Shown here in pieces: positions 17,992 through 26,528 of a stretch of DNA of 64,000 nucleotides (position 1 is its first letter; every line of letters starts with the position of its first letter). The translations under genes were made by a program, and so were the position numbers. The notes under the pieces are model-generated. The model was not told the origin of the DNA, ran no database searches, and was given only the letters and a program-made list of their open reading frames with translations. The DNA lies in the NCBI GenBank assembly GCA_015654675.1, contig JAATGM010000011.1:62001-126000 (forward strand). Reading direction: 5' to 3'. Source of the DNA: Planctomycetota bacterium (GTDB lineage Bacteria > Planctomycetota > Phycisphaerae > UBA1845 > UTPLA1).

Positions 17992-19959
17992 ATGAAGAGT
18001 ATTTTTCGCAGCATTCCGGCCATCGCAGTTGGCCTGGTGGCGGTTCAAACGGCACAAGTTCGTGCGGCCTCGCTGACCTGGAATGGTACGACCGGCAATG
18101 CCGCGACGGCCTCGAAATGGTCGCCTCAGCAGCAGCCGGTGGCGGCGGATGACTTGTTTTTCCCGGGTGCTACGATATTCACGATTACGTTTGACGGTGT
18201 CGTACCCGTTGTCAATTCACAGACTTTTCGCAATACGGTCACCGCGACGCTTTCGTTGTCCAATCCGCACAGCGTGACGTCCACCTTCGATATTGGGACA
18301 CTTTCGGGGGACAACGCGATCGTTCATCTCGGGACCGGCGCACTGACGGTCGGGTCGACTTTTACGCTCGCTGACGTGAACGGCAGTTCGGGAACGTTCA
18401 CGGTGGACGGAAATGACGCCACGGTTGATTTGAGTGGGGCGGCGACTGATTTTCTGGCCGGCCGCGCGGGGACGGGCACCGTGAGCGTGACAGGCGGCGG
18501 CCGAATCACGGTCGGGGATGACTTCATCATTGGGGCGTTGACCTCGGGCGACGGCGACGTGACCGTTACCGGCGGGGCCGGATCGCTGCCGTTCCTTGAT
18601 ATTTCGACGATTGAAACGACATCGGCGGCGGGCGGCGACCTGATTGTCGGCAACAATGGCTCCGGCGATCTTCATCTGCTCGGTGGCGGGCTGGCACACA
18701 GTGCACACGACGTCCGGATCGCGACGGCCAACGGTGCAACGGGCACGGTCGATCTCAGCGGCTCTTTCTCGTTTCTGAGCTCGCGGCTGCTGGCCGATCA
18801 CAATATCGACGTTGCTCGAAACGACAGCGTCCTGGGGGCGGGCGTCGCGACGGTGACGATTAACTCGCCGGGCATCGTCAGCGCGGACAACGCCGTCCGA
18901 ATCGGCGACGCCGACGGCGGCACCGGGACGGTCACGCTCAATGGTGGCACTCTTGACGCGCTAAACGTCGACATTCAGACGAATGGCAACCTTACGGGCA
19001 CGGGTACAGTCAGCGCGAACATCAGCAACCTCGGCGACATCACCACTACTGGGGCAAGCGGCCTGACCATCAACGGCATCCTCTCCAATACGACCTCCAA
19101 CCGAATCACCGGCACGAAAATCCACTTTGGGGCGGGCGGCGGCTACACCGGATCCGGCACTTGCCAGGTCGACATTACGGGCGATCCCGCCTCCACCATT
19201 ACGGCCACGGGGACGCTCTCGATTGGCGATAACACTACGAGCGGTTTCTCGTATAACGGCACCCTCGATGTCGGCGGCAACATCGTCACTCTGCTCGATT
19301 CCAATGGCGCCGTCCTCGGCGGCCTGACGACCGTCAACAGCGGCCGAATCGAATGTCCGGCCGGCATCGGCAATCAGAACGGCGCAACGATTCAAGGTGA
19401 TGGCCTACTCATCGGCAATCTGACGGACTCCGGCGTGCTGGACCCCCATACCGCGGGCAGCAACGGTGGACTGATCACCGTCCAGGGGAATCTCATCATG
19501 AACCCAACGGGAATCGTTGACATGGAAATCGGCGGCACGCCCGGCGGGGCGAACAACGACCGCATCAATGTCAGCGGTACGGCCTCGTTCGACGGCACCA
19601 TGCGCGTGAAGCTGAAGAATGGCTACATTCCGCATGTCGGCGAGCAGTTCATCGCGATCAACGCCATCGGAGGCCGAACGGGCACTTTCGCCAACATCAC
19701 GCCGCCCAGCCCGACTCCGTGCAACAATGTCACGTTTGTGCTGGTCTATTCGTCGACTGCGGCCATCGTTCTTGTCCGTCCGCCATTGGGTTGCACCGCG
19801 CTCGGCGATCTCAATTCGAACGGCGGTTGCGACGGCGGAGACATTCAGTTGTTTGTGGATAGTCTGATCAGCGGACCATACAACCCGTGTGCTGATCTGA
19901 ACGGAAACTGCGTAAACGATCCCGCTGACATTTCCATCTTCCTCAACTGCCTTCTGTGA
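17992..19959 (+). CDS. secreted beta-strand repeat protein with dockerin-like C-terminus
   Basis: 655 residues with a signal peptide (MKSIFR... to RAAS). A long Gly/Thr/Asn-rich region of repeated short beta strands follows (patterns such as GTGTVS, GNLTGTGTVS, NTTSNRITG), resembling autotransporter-associated beta-strand passenger repeats. The last 55 residues form a dockerin-like Ca-binding module: LGDLNSNGGCDGGDIQLFVDSL and a second half CADLNGNCVNDPADISIFLNCL. No autotransporter barrel is present. A GAGGGAG motif precedes the ATG. Likely a cell-surface or extracellular structural protein; no enzymatic domain is visible. Confidence 0.82.
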   Translation: MKSIFRSIPAIAVGLVAVQTAQVRAASLTWNGTTGNAATASKWSPQQQPVAADDLFFPGATIFTITFDGVVPVVNSQTFRNTVTATLSLSNPHSVTSTFDIGTLSGDNAIVHLGTGALTVGSTFTLADVNGSSGTFTVDGNDATVDLSGAATDFLAGRAGTGTVSVTGGGRITVGDDFIIGALTSGDGDVTVTGGAGSLPFLDISTIETTSAAGGDLIVGNNGSGDLHLLGGGLAHSAHDVRIATANGATGTVDLSGSFSFLSSRLLADHNIDVARNDSVLGAGVATVTINSPGIVSADNAVRIGDADGGTGTVTLNGGTLDALNVDIQTNGNLTGTGTVSANISNLGDITTTGASGLTINGILSNTTSNRITGTKIHFGAGGGYTGSGTCQVDITGDPASTITATGTLSIGDNTTSGFSYNGTLDVGGNIVTLLDSNGAVLGGLTTVNSGRIECPAGIGNQNGATIQGDGLLIGNLTDSGVLDPHTAGSNGGLITVQGNLIMNPTGIVDMEIGGTPGGANNDRINVSGTASFDGTMRVKLKNGYIPHVGEQFIAINAIGGRTGTFANITPPSPTPCNNVTFVLVYSSTAAIVLVRPPLGCTALGDLNSNGGCDGGDIQLFVDSLISGPYNPCADLNGNCVNDPADISIFLNCLL

Positions 19960-19996
19960 CGATCGGGGGGCGGTTCGCGTGACCCAGGAGTGCGTC

Positions 19997-20026
19997 CGCG
20001 CGGCGACCGGTTAGAATCGCCGCGCG
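19997..20026 (+). promoter_or_regulatory. 10-base-stem hairpin before a ribosome binding site
   Basis: CGCGCGGCGA (19997-20006) pairs perfectly with TCGCCGCGCG (20017-20026) around a ten-base loop. The GAGGAGG of the next gene starts directly after it. It could be a T-less terminator for the upstream gene or a structure that affects translation. The loop contains a TTAGAAT that resembles a -10 box. Confidence 0.4.
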
Positions 20027-20038
20027 AGGAGGCGAGTC

Positions 20039-20452
20039 ATGGGCGTCAGTCTCTTTCGTGTGATTCTTCCGGTGTCGGACATCGACCGCGCGGCGAAGTT
20101 CTATGAGGCCGTGCTGGCGATGAAGGGGATGCGTGTCTCGCCCGGCCGGCACTACTTCGATTGCGACGGAACGATTCTCGCGTGCTTTGACCCCAACGCC
20201 GATGGCGACGGGTACGCTCACCGGCCGCTGCCGGAATGGCTCTATTTCGCTGTTGATGACATTGAGGCGACGTTTGCCGCTTGCAAGACGGCGGGCGCTA
20301 CGCTTGCACCCGGCGAAGTCCATGGTGACCCGGCGGGGGCCATCGCGAAACGGCCGTGGGGAGAGCGGTCGTTTTATATTGAAGATCCGTTCGGGAACAA
20401 GCTGTGCTTTGTGGACCGGGCGACACTTTTTGTGGGCCGGCCGCCGACGTGA
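20039..20452 (+). CDS. VOC/glyoxalase-fold protein
   Basis: 137-residue vicinal-oxygen-chelate protein, either a lyase/dioxygenase-like enzyme or a resistance-type binder. It has the two paired beta-alpha-beta-beta-beta units, opening with FRVILPVSDIDRAAKFYEAVL and ending with FYIEDPFGNKLCFVD. Glu and His metal ligands are plausible but cannot be assigned by eye. A GAGGAGG lies about seven bases before the ATG. The substrate is unknown. Confidence 0.85.
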   Translation: MGVSLFRVILPVSDIDRAAKFYEAVLAMKGMRVSPGRHYFDCDGTILACFDPNADGDGYAHRPLPEWLYFAVDDIEATFAACKTAGATLAPGEVHGDPAGAIAKRPWGERSFYIEDPFGNKLCFVDRATLFVGRPPT

Positions 20453-20461
20453 TGCAACGGC

Positions 20462-20866
20462 CTAACTGCCCGTGAGCGACGCGATGAACAGTGGGATGTC
20501 GCGGCCGTCGGCTGTGCCGTCGGCGTTCATATCGGCGGCGCGAACGTGGTAGGCGCTGGCGTCAACGCCCAGCAGGACGGGGACGATGAGCAGCGAGTCG
20601 GCGGCGTCGATGCGCCAGTCGGCGTTGAGGTCGCCGCGGCGAAAGGTCTGGAAGCCCAGATATTCATTGGCGTCGAGGTTGCCGTTGCACGCCTGGCAGG
20701 GTGGGACCTGACTGGCCGAGACGAGCGCGCCACCGTCGGGGTTGGCATAGGGGGCGAAGGCGAGATAGACGGTATCCGGGACTATGCCCCCGAAGGCGGC
20801 AGCCAAGTCGATCGTGGCTTCAAGGATCGCGCCGCGCGCCGACTGAGCGGGTGTGGGCGGGGAGGT
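20462..20866 (-). pseudogene. C-terminal dockerin-like part of the GH57 gene, out of frame
   Basis: This frame continues the GH57 protein encoded upstream on the same strand but in another phase. It reads through a Thr/Pro-rich linker, EATIDLAAAFGG, a beta-rich end (TVYLAFAPYANPDGG), and a dockerin-like pair (RRGDLNADWRIDAADSLLIV, then AADMNADGTADGRDIPLFI). No start codon and ribosome binding site fit the join, so it is best read as the displaced end of one gene. The frame change lies near 20860-20870 beside a G-rich run. It may be a genuine mutation or a sequencing error. Confidence 0.75.
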
Positions 20867-23387
20867 CGGACCAGCCGGAGTAGTTGTTGCTCACCTCTGA
20901 GCCGACGAAGGATTTCCAGTTGGCGACCTGGCCCGCTTTGGCCCACTGAGCGGCGCGGAGCGTGCCGGGCGGGCTGGCGATGTAGAGGAAGTGGTCGTTG
21001 TTGTTGGACGGATTCTGGGCGGCAAGGTAGAGGACCCCGGCCTTTACGCCGGCACGGAGGAACATCGGGCCGTTCGCGCCGGCCAGTGTGGCGTCAGCGT
21101 CAAGGGTTCCGTCCATGGTCCAGGTGGGCGCGGAGGCCCCGCCCTGCACGGCGAAGTGCCAGTCGGCGCCAGCGTTGTTGTCCCATATGCCGGCGCCATT
21201 GTTAAAGACCATGTCGAGTTGGTTGGCGGTTGATGCGGCAGCGACGGTGATTTCCCAACGTAAGGTGGAGGCGTTCCAAGTCATCGCGGGGTCGGGGGAC
21301 ATGACCGGGTTCCACTGGTTGAAGCCGTAGTGGAGATTAATGGCGGCAGCGCCGGCGAGCGGCCGGCCGGCCGGGTTGTATTGAATGAGAGCACTCTGGC
21401 CGGCCTGGGGCGGGCTGGGCGTGACGGTGATGACGTCGCCGCCTCCGCCGCCGGTGGTGTTCTGGCCTACCCAGACGTGCTGGATATCAGTGTGGAAGAC
21501 GTTGGCGTGTGCGTCGATCGCTTCGACGTAGTAATCGATGAGCTTGTTGTTTTCACCGGTGATCATGGCGGCGTAGCGGGTCGCGCGGTAGGTGGCGGCG
21601 AGGATGTTGGCGGGGACTGTCGGGTCGGGGATGAGCGCCATCGGGACGGCGTTCCACGATTCGACTTCGGGGCCGCCGGCGTAGGTTTCGTTTTGTGTCG
21701 AGGCGATGGGGTTCTGGCCATCGAGGTCGCGACGCCAGTTAAGCGTCACGCTGGTGAGTCCGCTGACGTCGTAGGCAAAGGTCCAGATCTGAAAGTCGCT
21801 TGGTTCGGGCGTCGCGCCCCACTCGAAGCCACCGGGGTTGTAGGGGTCGCGCTGCGGGAGGAAGACCGTCGGCGGCGTGTTGTCGGGTTGGCCGGCAATG
21901 GCTGCGTCGGCGAAGGTGGCGGCCTGATTGCAGGCGCGAGTGACGTTGCTGTCCCAGGGTTCGCTGCTTCCGTCCCAGTACCAATAGTCGCTGGCTTCCG
22001 CTGCGAGAAGGAAATGCCACGCTTTTTCGGTGTTCGTTCCCGCGCCTGTGAGGATGTTCTGGAGCGAGGTGTAGGGGGCGACAGCGTCGGCCATGAAAAT
22101 GCGGTTCTTGGCGGCGGTGAGGACGGCCCAACTGTTGCGATCTGGTGACCAACCGGAGACGTTGGGGTCGCCGAGCCATTTCTTGAACTCGGGGTCGCCG
22201 CAGTCGGCGCCGGCCCATGAACCGCTTTCGACGTGGATGACGTCGGTCGCGGGGACGGGGAAGCGGGCGAGATAGTCTTCGACGGTGGTGCATTCGTAGT
22301 TGGCGTCGCTCGCGAGCCAGTTGAGCATGTTCTGGAAATTGCCGTGGTAATAGGCGTCGGTTCCGCCGCCGTAGTTGTCGCCGTCGTGGTGAAGGACGAC
22401 GTACATGGGGTGGTTCGAGTCGGTGTTGTAGGCGATGTATTGGTTCATGACGGCGCTGTAGAGAAATGCGCCGTATCCGCCGCGGCCATCCTCGTTGCCC
22501 TCGTAGCGAGCTGCGGGGACGGCGATGATTTTGCTGATTGCGCCGCTCGCGGGGTCGATGTGCTGGACCTGGTGCGGCTGATAGCCGAACGGGACGCTGA
22601 CGCGGCTGGGGGCCCAGAGGTTGTTGAGCTGGACCCACGCGCCGCCGGACGCGGCCGGGTCGGGATTGATCTGGTCGGCCTTGTTGGGCGAATAGATGCA
22701 GGAGGCGTTGGTGTGTGGGTAGTTCGCGCAGGCGCGGTCGAAGTGAATGTTGTCGATGAGGGCCCAGTCAATGCCTTCGGCGACGAGGGCGGGGATGATG
22801 CGTTCGGCGAAAGCCGTTTCGGGCGGGAAGATGCCGTGCGAGTAGGCGGGGCGGTTGGTCCAGGCCTGGGCGTAAATGTGTTTATGGAGCTTGATCTGCA
22901 TGCGGATGTCCTGCGTGTCGAGCAGGGGCATGAGGGGATGGAAGTAGCCGAACGCGACCATATCGAGGCGCGGCTTATTGAGTGCGGTGTTGAGCAGGAG
23001 ACCGCTGTTGTAGCCGGATTTCCAGTTGGTCCACATGCCGCCGTTGATTCCGGCGGCTTCGAGGACGTTGAGGTTTTCGATGAGGGAGCCCGTGAAGCTG
23101 ACCTGCGCGCCAAGGTGGGCGAAGGACGCGCCGGATTGCACGGCGTCGCGTGGCCAAGTGGTGTATGGGCCGACGCGCTGGTTGTGGACATCGAGGACGT
23201 TGAAGGTGTAGCGGTTGGCGGCTTGTGTGGCGACGATCGATTCGTAGGGGTAGTAGATGGGCTGGTGCATGTGCCAGAGGAAGCCAAACTGCATTTTCGG
23301 TTGGGCATCGGCGGGGGTGGTCAATGCCAGGACCGCGCTGGCGATCATGGTTGGAATCAGTATGTGAAACCTAGCGCGAAATGCCAC
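20820..23387 (-). CDS. GH57 glycoside hydrolase with CBM25-like module (frameshifted end)
   Basis: Secreted 855-residue glucan-active enzyme. After a signal peptide (cleavage near ADA-QP), the GH57 domain opens with FGFLWHMHQPIYYP (34-47) and runs for about 450 residues. The family includes amylases and branching enzymes. A beta-sandwich region follows, and then residues about 640-740 resemble starch-binding CBM25 (GGDVITVTPSPPQAGQSALI..., LHYGFNQWNPV). The frame ends prematurely at 20820; the true C-terminus with a dockerin-like module lies in another phase downstream. Start is GTG. No other starch genes are adjacent. Confidence 0.87.
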   Translation of the reverse strand: MAFRARFHILIPTMIASAVLALTTPADAQPKMQFGFLWHMHQPIYYPYESIVATQAANRYTFNVLDVHNQRVGPYTTWPRDAVQSGASFAHLGAQVSFTGSLIENLNVLEAAGINGGMWTNWKSGYNSGLLLNTALNKPRLDMVAFGYFHPLMPLLDTQDIRMQIKLHKHIYAQAWTNRPAYSHGIFPPETAFAERIIPALVAEGIDWALIDNIHFDRACANYPHTNASCIYSPNKADQINPDPAASGGAWVQLNNLWAPSRVSVPFGYQPHQVQHIDPASGAISKIIAVPAARYEGNEDGRGGYGAFLYSAVMNQYIAYNTDSNHPMYVVLHHDGDNYGGGTDAYYHGNFQNMLNWLASDANYECTTVEDYLARFPVPATDVIHVESGSWAGADCGDPEFKKWLGDPNVSGWSPDRNSWAVLTAAKNRIFMADAVAPYTSLQNILTGAGTNTEKAWHFLLAAEASDYWYWDGSSEPWDSNVTRACNQAATFADAAIAGQPDNTPPTVFLPQRDPYNPGGFEWGATPEPSDFQIWTFAYDVSGLTSVTLNWRRDLDGQNPIASTQNETYAGGPEVESWNAVPMALIPDPTVPANILAATYRATRYAAMITGENNKLIDYYVEAIDAHANVFHTDIQHVWVGQNTTGGGGGDVITVTPSPPQAGQSALIQYNPAGRPLAGAAAINLHYGFNQWNPVMSPDPAMTWNASTLRWEITVAAASTANQLDMVFNNGAGIWDNNAGADWHFAVQGGASAPTWTMDGTLDADATLAGANGPMFLRAGVKAGVLYLAAQNPSNNNDHFLYIASPPGTLRAAQWAKAGQVANWKSFVGSEVSNNYSGWSDLPAHTRSVGARRDP

Positions 23388-23487
23388 GTCTCTGCCTCGG
23401 CGGGAGATGAAACGATTTACTACGTGGATTCTACGCGATCGCTTGATTCGACTTCAATTGTCGGATCGGCCGGTGTGGAGGCGCGAT

Positions 23488-24360
23488 TTATGGCACGGAA
23501 ACGAATTTTCGGATTGCGTTGATCATTTCAGGAACGCTGGTGGGTTTGGAGAGGTCGAGGGGTAGAAACGTTCCGTGGTTGTGGTCGCTGGCGAGGATGA
23601 TGATGCGTTCGTTGCGCACCGCGAAGCCGGTTTCCTGAGGGATGTGGCCGATGACGAAAAAGTCGACGTCGAGCATTCGCGCGAGCGATTCGAGGTGGGC
23701 GTCGGTGAAGCGTCGTCCCCAGACCAGCGAATAGACCGAGCCGCCTGATTCGAGATCGGCGGGGCGAAGGTCGCGATTGAAGACGGCGGAGTCGAAGGAT
23801 TGGAGATCGTCGGCGGCGGGAAGCGAGTGCGAGATCCAGACTCGGTTGGGGGTTCGGGCAGCGATGGGGAACGAGGCGATAAATTCCATCATTGCGGCGT
23901 AGACCCCGTCGCCGTTTCCGCCGTAGGCTTGGCTGACGCCGCGCTGGAAGTCCTCCAGGACGGCGCGGCCGCCCTTGAGAATCTGATGGGCGGTTAGCTG
24001 GGACAATTCGTGGTTGGACTGGAGGAAATGGACCTGATCGGGGAACTGGCACTTATAGCGGGCGGCTTCCAGCAGCAACTCGTGGGACGGATCGCCGTGG
24101 CCGGGGGCGGTTTCGGTGTGGATCAGCTCGTGAAGAATGACATGGCGAACGGCGGCCTGCTCAAGGCCGGCGTAGCGTTTCAGCTTCTCGAAGTTGGCGC
24201 GATGGCCGTGCATGTCGCCGGTGAGGACGAGCTGGCCATAGTTGGGAAAGTGGAGCATCGAAGCGCGGCGGAGCGGATCAGCTAGATTCTCGGCGGCGGC
24301 CTTGCGGAAAATCGCGATGGCTTCGCTCCCGGTGGTGGGAGCGGGGGGAGTGGCGGTCAC
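23488..24360 (-). CDS. calcineurin-like metallophosphoesterase
   Basis: 290-residue phosphoesterase. Metal-binding motifs are GDMHGH (about 48-53), a SNHE equivalent of GNHE (FLQSNHELSQ), and the C-terminal GHIPQETG with a further SDHNHG. The fold resembles PP1/PP2A-type Ser/Thr phosphatases more than nucleases. Its start overlaps the stop of the upstream protein kinase gene by ATGA, so the two are coupled and are likely an antagonistic kinase/phosphatase pair. Substrates are unknown. The N-terminal 30 residues are low-complexity. Confidence 0.85.
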   Translation of the reverse strand: MTATPPAPTTGSEAIAIFRKAAAENLADPLRRASMLHFPNYGQLVLTGDMHGHRANFEKLKRYAGLEQAAVRHVILHELIHTETAPGHGDPSHELLLEAARYKCQFPDQVHFLQSNHELSQLTAHQILKGGRAVLEDFQRGVSQAYGGNGDGVYAAMMEFIASFPIAARTPNRVWISHSLPAADDLQSFDSAVFNRDLRPADLESGGSVYSLVWGRRFTDAHLESLARMLDVDFFVIGHIPQETGFAVRNERIIILASDHNHGTFLPLDLSKPTSVPEMINAIRKFVSVP

Positions 24361-25322
24361 TTCTTGCCTCCGGGTTTTCCGCTTGTCTTACCCGGCTTGG
24401 CTGCCTTCGCCGCCTTGCCCGCTTTTCCGAGGACGGCTTCCTCGATGGCTTCGCCCGTTTCGGAGACGGTGATGTCTTTTTCACCGGCGGCGCGGCGTCG
24501 ATCGATGACGTGTTTAACAAGCTCCAGGCGGCTGATGACCTGTTTCATGTCGCGCGGCCGATCGGAGGGGCGATCGGCGCAGCACTCCATGACGAGGCGC
24601 GAGAGGGCGGCCGGGATCTCCGGATTGATTTCCTGCGGCGTCGGGATGTGCTTGCGGGGCACGGGATCGACGATGTTGTGGCCGGCGCCTTCGGTCTTGG
24701 CGATCATGGTTGGGAAGCCCTTGCCGGTGAGCACCCAATAGAGGGTTGCGCCGTAATTGAAGACGTCGGTCTGGCGGGTGAGGGGGCGGCGCTCGACCTG
24801 TTCGGGCGCGATGTAGTCGGCGGTGCCCTGAATGCGCTGCTTTTGGTGGCCGATGGGGCAGCTCTGGCCGAAGTCGATGATCTTAATTTCGTCGTCCTTG
24901 CAGACCATGATGTTATTGGGCTTCATGTCGGCGTGGAGATAGCCAGCTTCGTGCATGGCATCGAGGCCGGCGGCGACCTTGACGAACATGTCGACGATGC
25001 GCGCGGCGTCGGTGACGCGGTGCTGGTGGAGACTCATTCCATTGACGAGTTCGAGGACGACCTGGACTTCGTGCAGGCGCATCCACTTCTTGATTTTGTG
25101 GCAGTGGAGGGCCTTGCGCAGGGAGGGGTGGTCGAACTTGCTGGCGACTTCGAATTCGTCGATGGCCTGGATGAGAAAGCGATCGTCTTCGTGGGGCTCG
25201 CGGATGACGCGTTTGAGCGCGAAGCGCTGGCCGGTTTCGGGGTGGACGACTTCGTAAATCTGCGAGCGCGCACCGGTTCCGATTCGCTGCACGATGTTGT
25301 AGCCCGAGAGCAGGTCAGCCAC
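24357..25322 (-). CDS. Hanks-type Ser/Thr protein kinase, soluble
   Basis: 321 residues and no transmembrane segment, unlike the other kinases in the window. The kinase domain fills residues 8-270: IGTGARSQIYEV glycine loop, FALKRVI lysine, YLHADMKPNNIM catalytic loop, IIDFGQ for DFG, and APEQVE. The catalytic loop has HAD where HRD is usual; the Asp, Lys and Asn are kept, so activity is plausible. The C-terminal tail is Lys/Ala/Gly-rich (AGKAAKAAKPGKT), suggesting nucleic-acid or polyanion binding. It is translationally coupled to the downstream phosphoesterase. Confidence 0.9.
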   Translation of the reverse strand: MADLLSGYNIVQRIGTGARSQIYEVVHPETGQRFALKRVIREPHEDDRFLIQAIDEFEVASKFDHPSLRKALHCHKIKKWMRLHEVQVVLELVNGMSLHQHRVTDAARIVDMFVKVAAGLDAMHEAGYLHADMKPNNIMVCKDDEIKIIDFGQSCPIGHQKQRIQGTADYIAPEQVERRPLTRQTDVFNYGATLYWVLTGKGFPTMIAKTEGAGHNIVDPVPRKHIPTPQEINPEIPAALSRLVMECCADRPSDRPRDMKQVISRLELVKHVIDRRRAAGEKDITVSETGEAIEEAVLGKAGKAAKAAKPGKTSGKPGGKK

Positions 25323-25535
25323 GATGGCGTCGTTCCGTTACCGAGTCACGCATCCGCAGGACCGGGAAAATGCCATTTCCTGCGTCCCCGTTCAAGACCG
25401 AACAAGAGATTCTTACGAAGAGATCGGCGCGCCGTCAAACAGGGTTTACTACAGAGATTAGGGGCAGGGCCGGATAATCCGCGGGATCGGAGCGGTTCGC
25501 TTTTCGGATGGGGCGATGTGGGCTAGACTCAGCTT

Positions 25536-26024
25536 GTGAGTTTGCGGATTGAAGGACAGCTATCGGCGGGTGCGGCGAAGTTCGCCATTGTGGTGAGCCG
25601 GTTTAACGAGTTCATCACGGGGCGGCTTTTGGAGGGGGCTCGAGACGCACTTCGGCGGCATGGGGCCGCTGAAGACTCGATTTGTGAGGTCTGGGTGCCG
25701 GGGGCATGTGAGCTGCCACTGGCGGCGAAAGGGCTTATTGAGAGCGGCCGGTTTGACGCGGTGATTTGTCTGGGGGCTGTGATTCGGGGCGACACGACGC
25801 ATCATGAGCACGTGGGGTCGATGGCGGCTCGTGGGATCGCTGAGGTGGCGTTATCGTCGGGTGTACCGGTTGCGTTCGGCGTTTTGACCTGCGACACGAT
25901 CGATCAGGCGGTGGCGCGGGCGGGGTCCAAGGGCGGCAACAAGGGGGCCGAGGCGGCGTTGAGCGCGCTGGAGATGGTGAATGTGATGACGCAGTTGCGG
26001 GCGTTGGGGCGGAAGAAGGCGTGA
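25536..26024 (+). CDS. ribH: 6,7-dimethyl-8-ribityllumazine synthase
   Basis: Penultimate step of riboflavin synthesis, joining the pyrimidine intermediate and 3,4-dihydroxy-2-butanone phosphate. The 162 residues contain SRFNEFITGRLLEGA, WVPGACELPLAAK, LGAVIRGDTTHHEHV and GVLTCDTIDQAVARAG...GNKG, all family signatures. GTG start. It begins a plus-strand run with nusB 47 bases downstream and ftsY after that, an association common in bacteria. No FMN riboswitch was seen in the 213-base gap upstream. Confidence 0.95.
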   Translation: MSLRIEGQLSAGAAKFAIVVSRFNEFITGRLLEGARDALRRHGAAEDSICEVWVPGACELPLAAKGLIESGRFDAVICLGAVIRGDTTHHEHVGSMAARGIAEVALSSGVPVAFGVLTCDTIDQAVARAGSKGGNKGAEAALSALEMVNVMTQLRALGRKKA

Positions 26025-26070
26025 CGGACGGCTGGCGCGGCATTCCACGGTTTGACAATCGAATTGTGAC

Positions 26071-26523
26071 ATGACTTCCAGAAGACAGGCGCGAATTTTG
26101 GCGATGCAGGCGCTGTGCCTGCTGGACGTGCAGGGCGACGCGGGCGTGCGCGAGCTGGACGATTTTCTGGCTGATCAGGACGCGTCGGCGGAGGCGCGGC
26201 GCTATGCGCGCGTGCTGGCGATGGCGGTCTGGCAGAAACGGACGACTTTCGACGCGATGATTGCGCCGCTGGCTGAGAATTGGGACATGGAGCGCATGTC
26301 GCCGGTCGATCGGAACGTGACGCGGATCGGCGTTTGCGAGCTGGTCGATCACAATGATGTGCCCGCCGCGGTGGCGATCGATGAAGCGATCGAAGTGGCG
26401 CGGGAGTATGGCGGCGGCGATTCGGCGGCATTCGTTCACGGGATTCTCGACGCGGTGCGGAAGTCGGGGGTGACGGGGCGTGCGGATGAGAGCGGTGCAA
26501 AAGACTCCGAGGCGATGGGATAG
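26071..26523 (+). CDS. nusB: transcription antitermination factor NusB
   Basis: 150-residue all-helical RNA-binding protein that joins NusE (S10) on boxA in rRNA transcripts. It starts with SRRQARILAMQALCLLD and contains the conserved MSPVDRNVTRIGVCELV and VAIDEAIEVAREYGGGDSAAFVHGILDAV. It lies between ribH and ftsY on the same strand, 5 bases before ftsY. The short acidic tail is not conserved. Confidence 0.93.
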   Translation: MTSRRQARILAMQALCLLDVQGDAGVRELDDFLADQDASAEARRYARVLAMAVWQKRTTFDAMIAPLAENWDMERMSPVDRNVTRIGVCELVDHNDVPAAVAIDEAIEVAREYGGGDSAAFVHGILDAVRKSGVTGRADESGAKDSEAMG

Positions 26524-26528
26524 GGCCG

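Noticed and set aside
22233-23522. 429-codon plus-strand frame opposite the GH57 gene
   Set aside because: Gly/Val/Asp-rich antisense product; GH57 motifs on the minus strand explain the region.
25323-25535. FMN riboswitch upstream of ribH
   Set aside because: None of the conserved RFN-element segments could be found in this gap.
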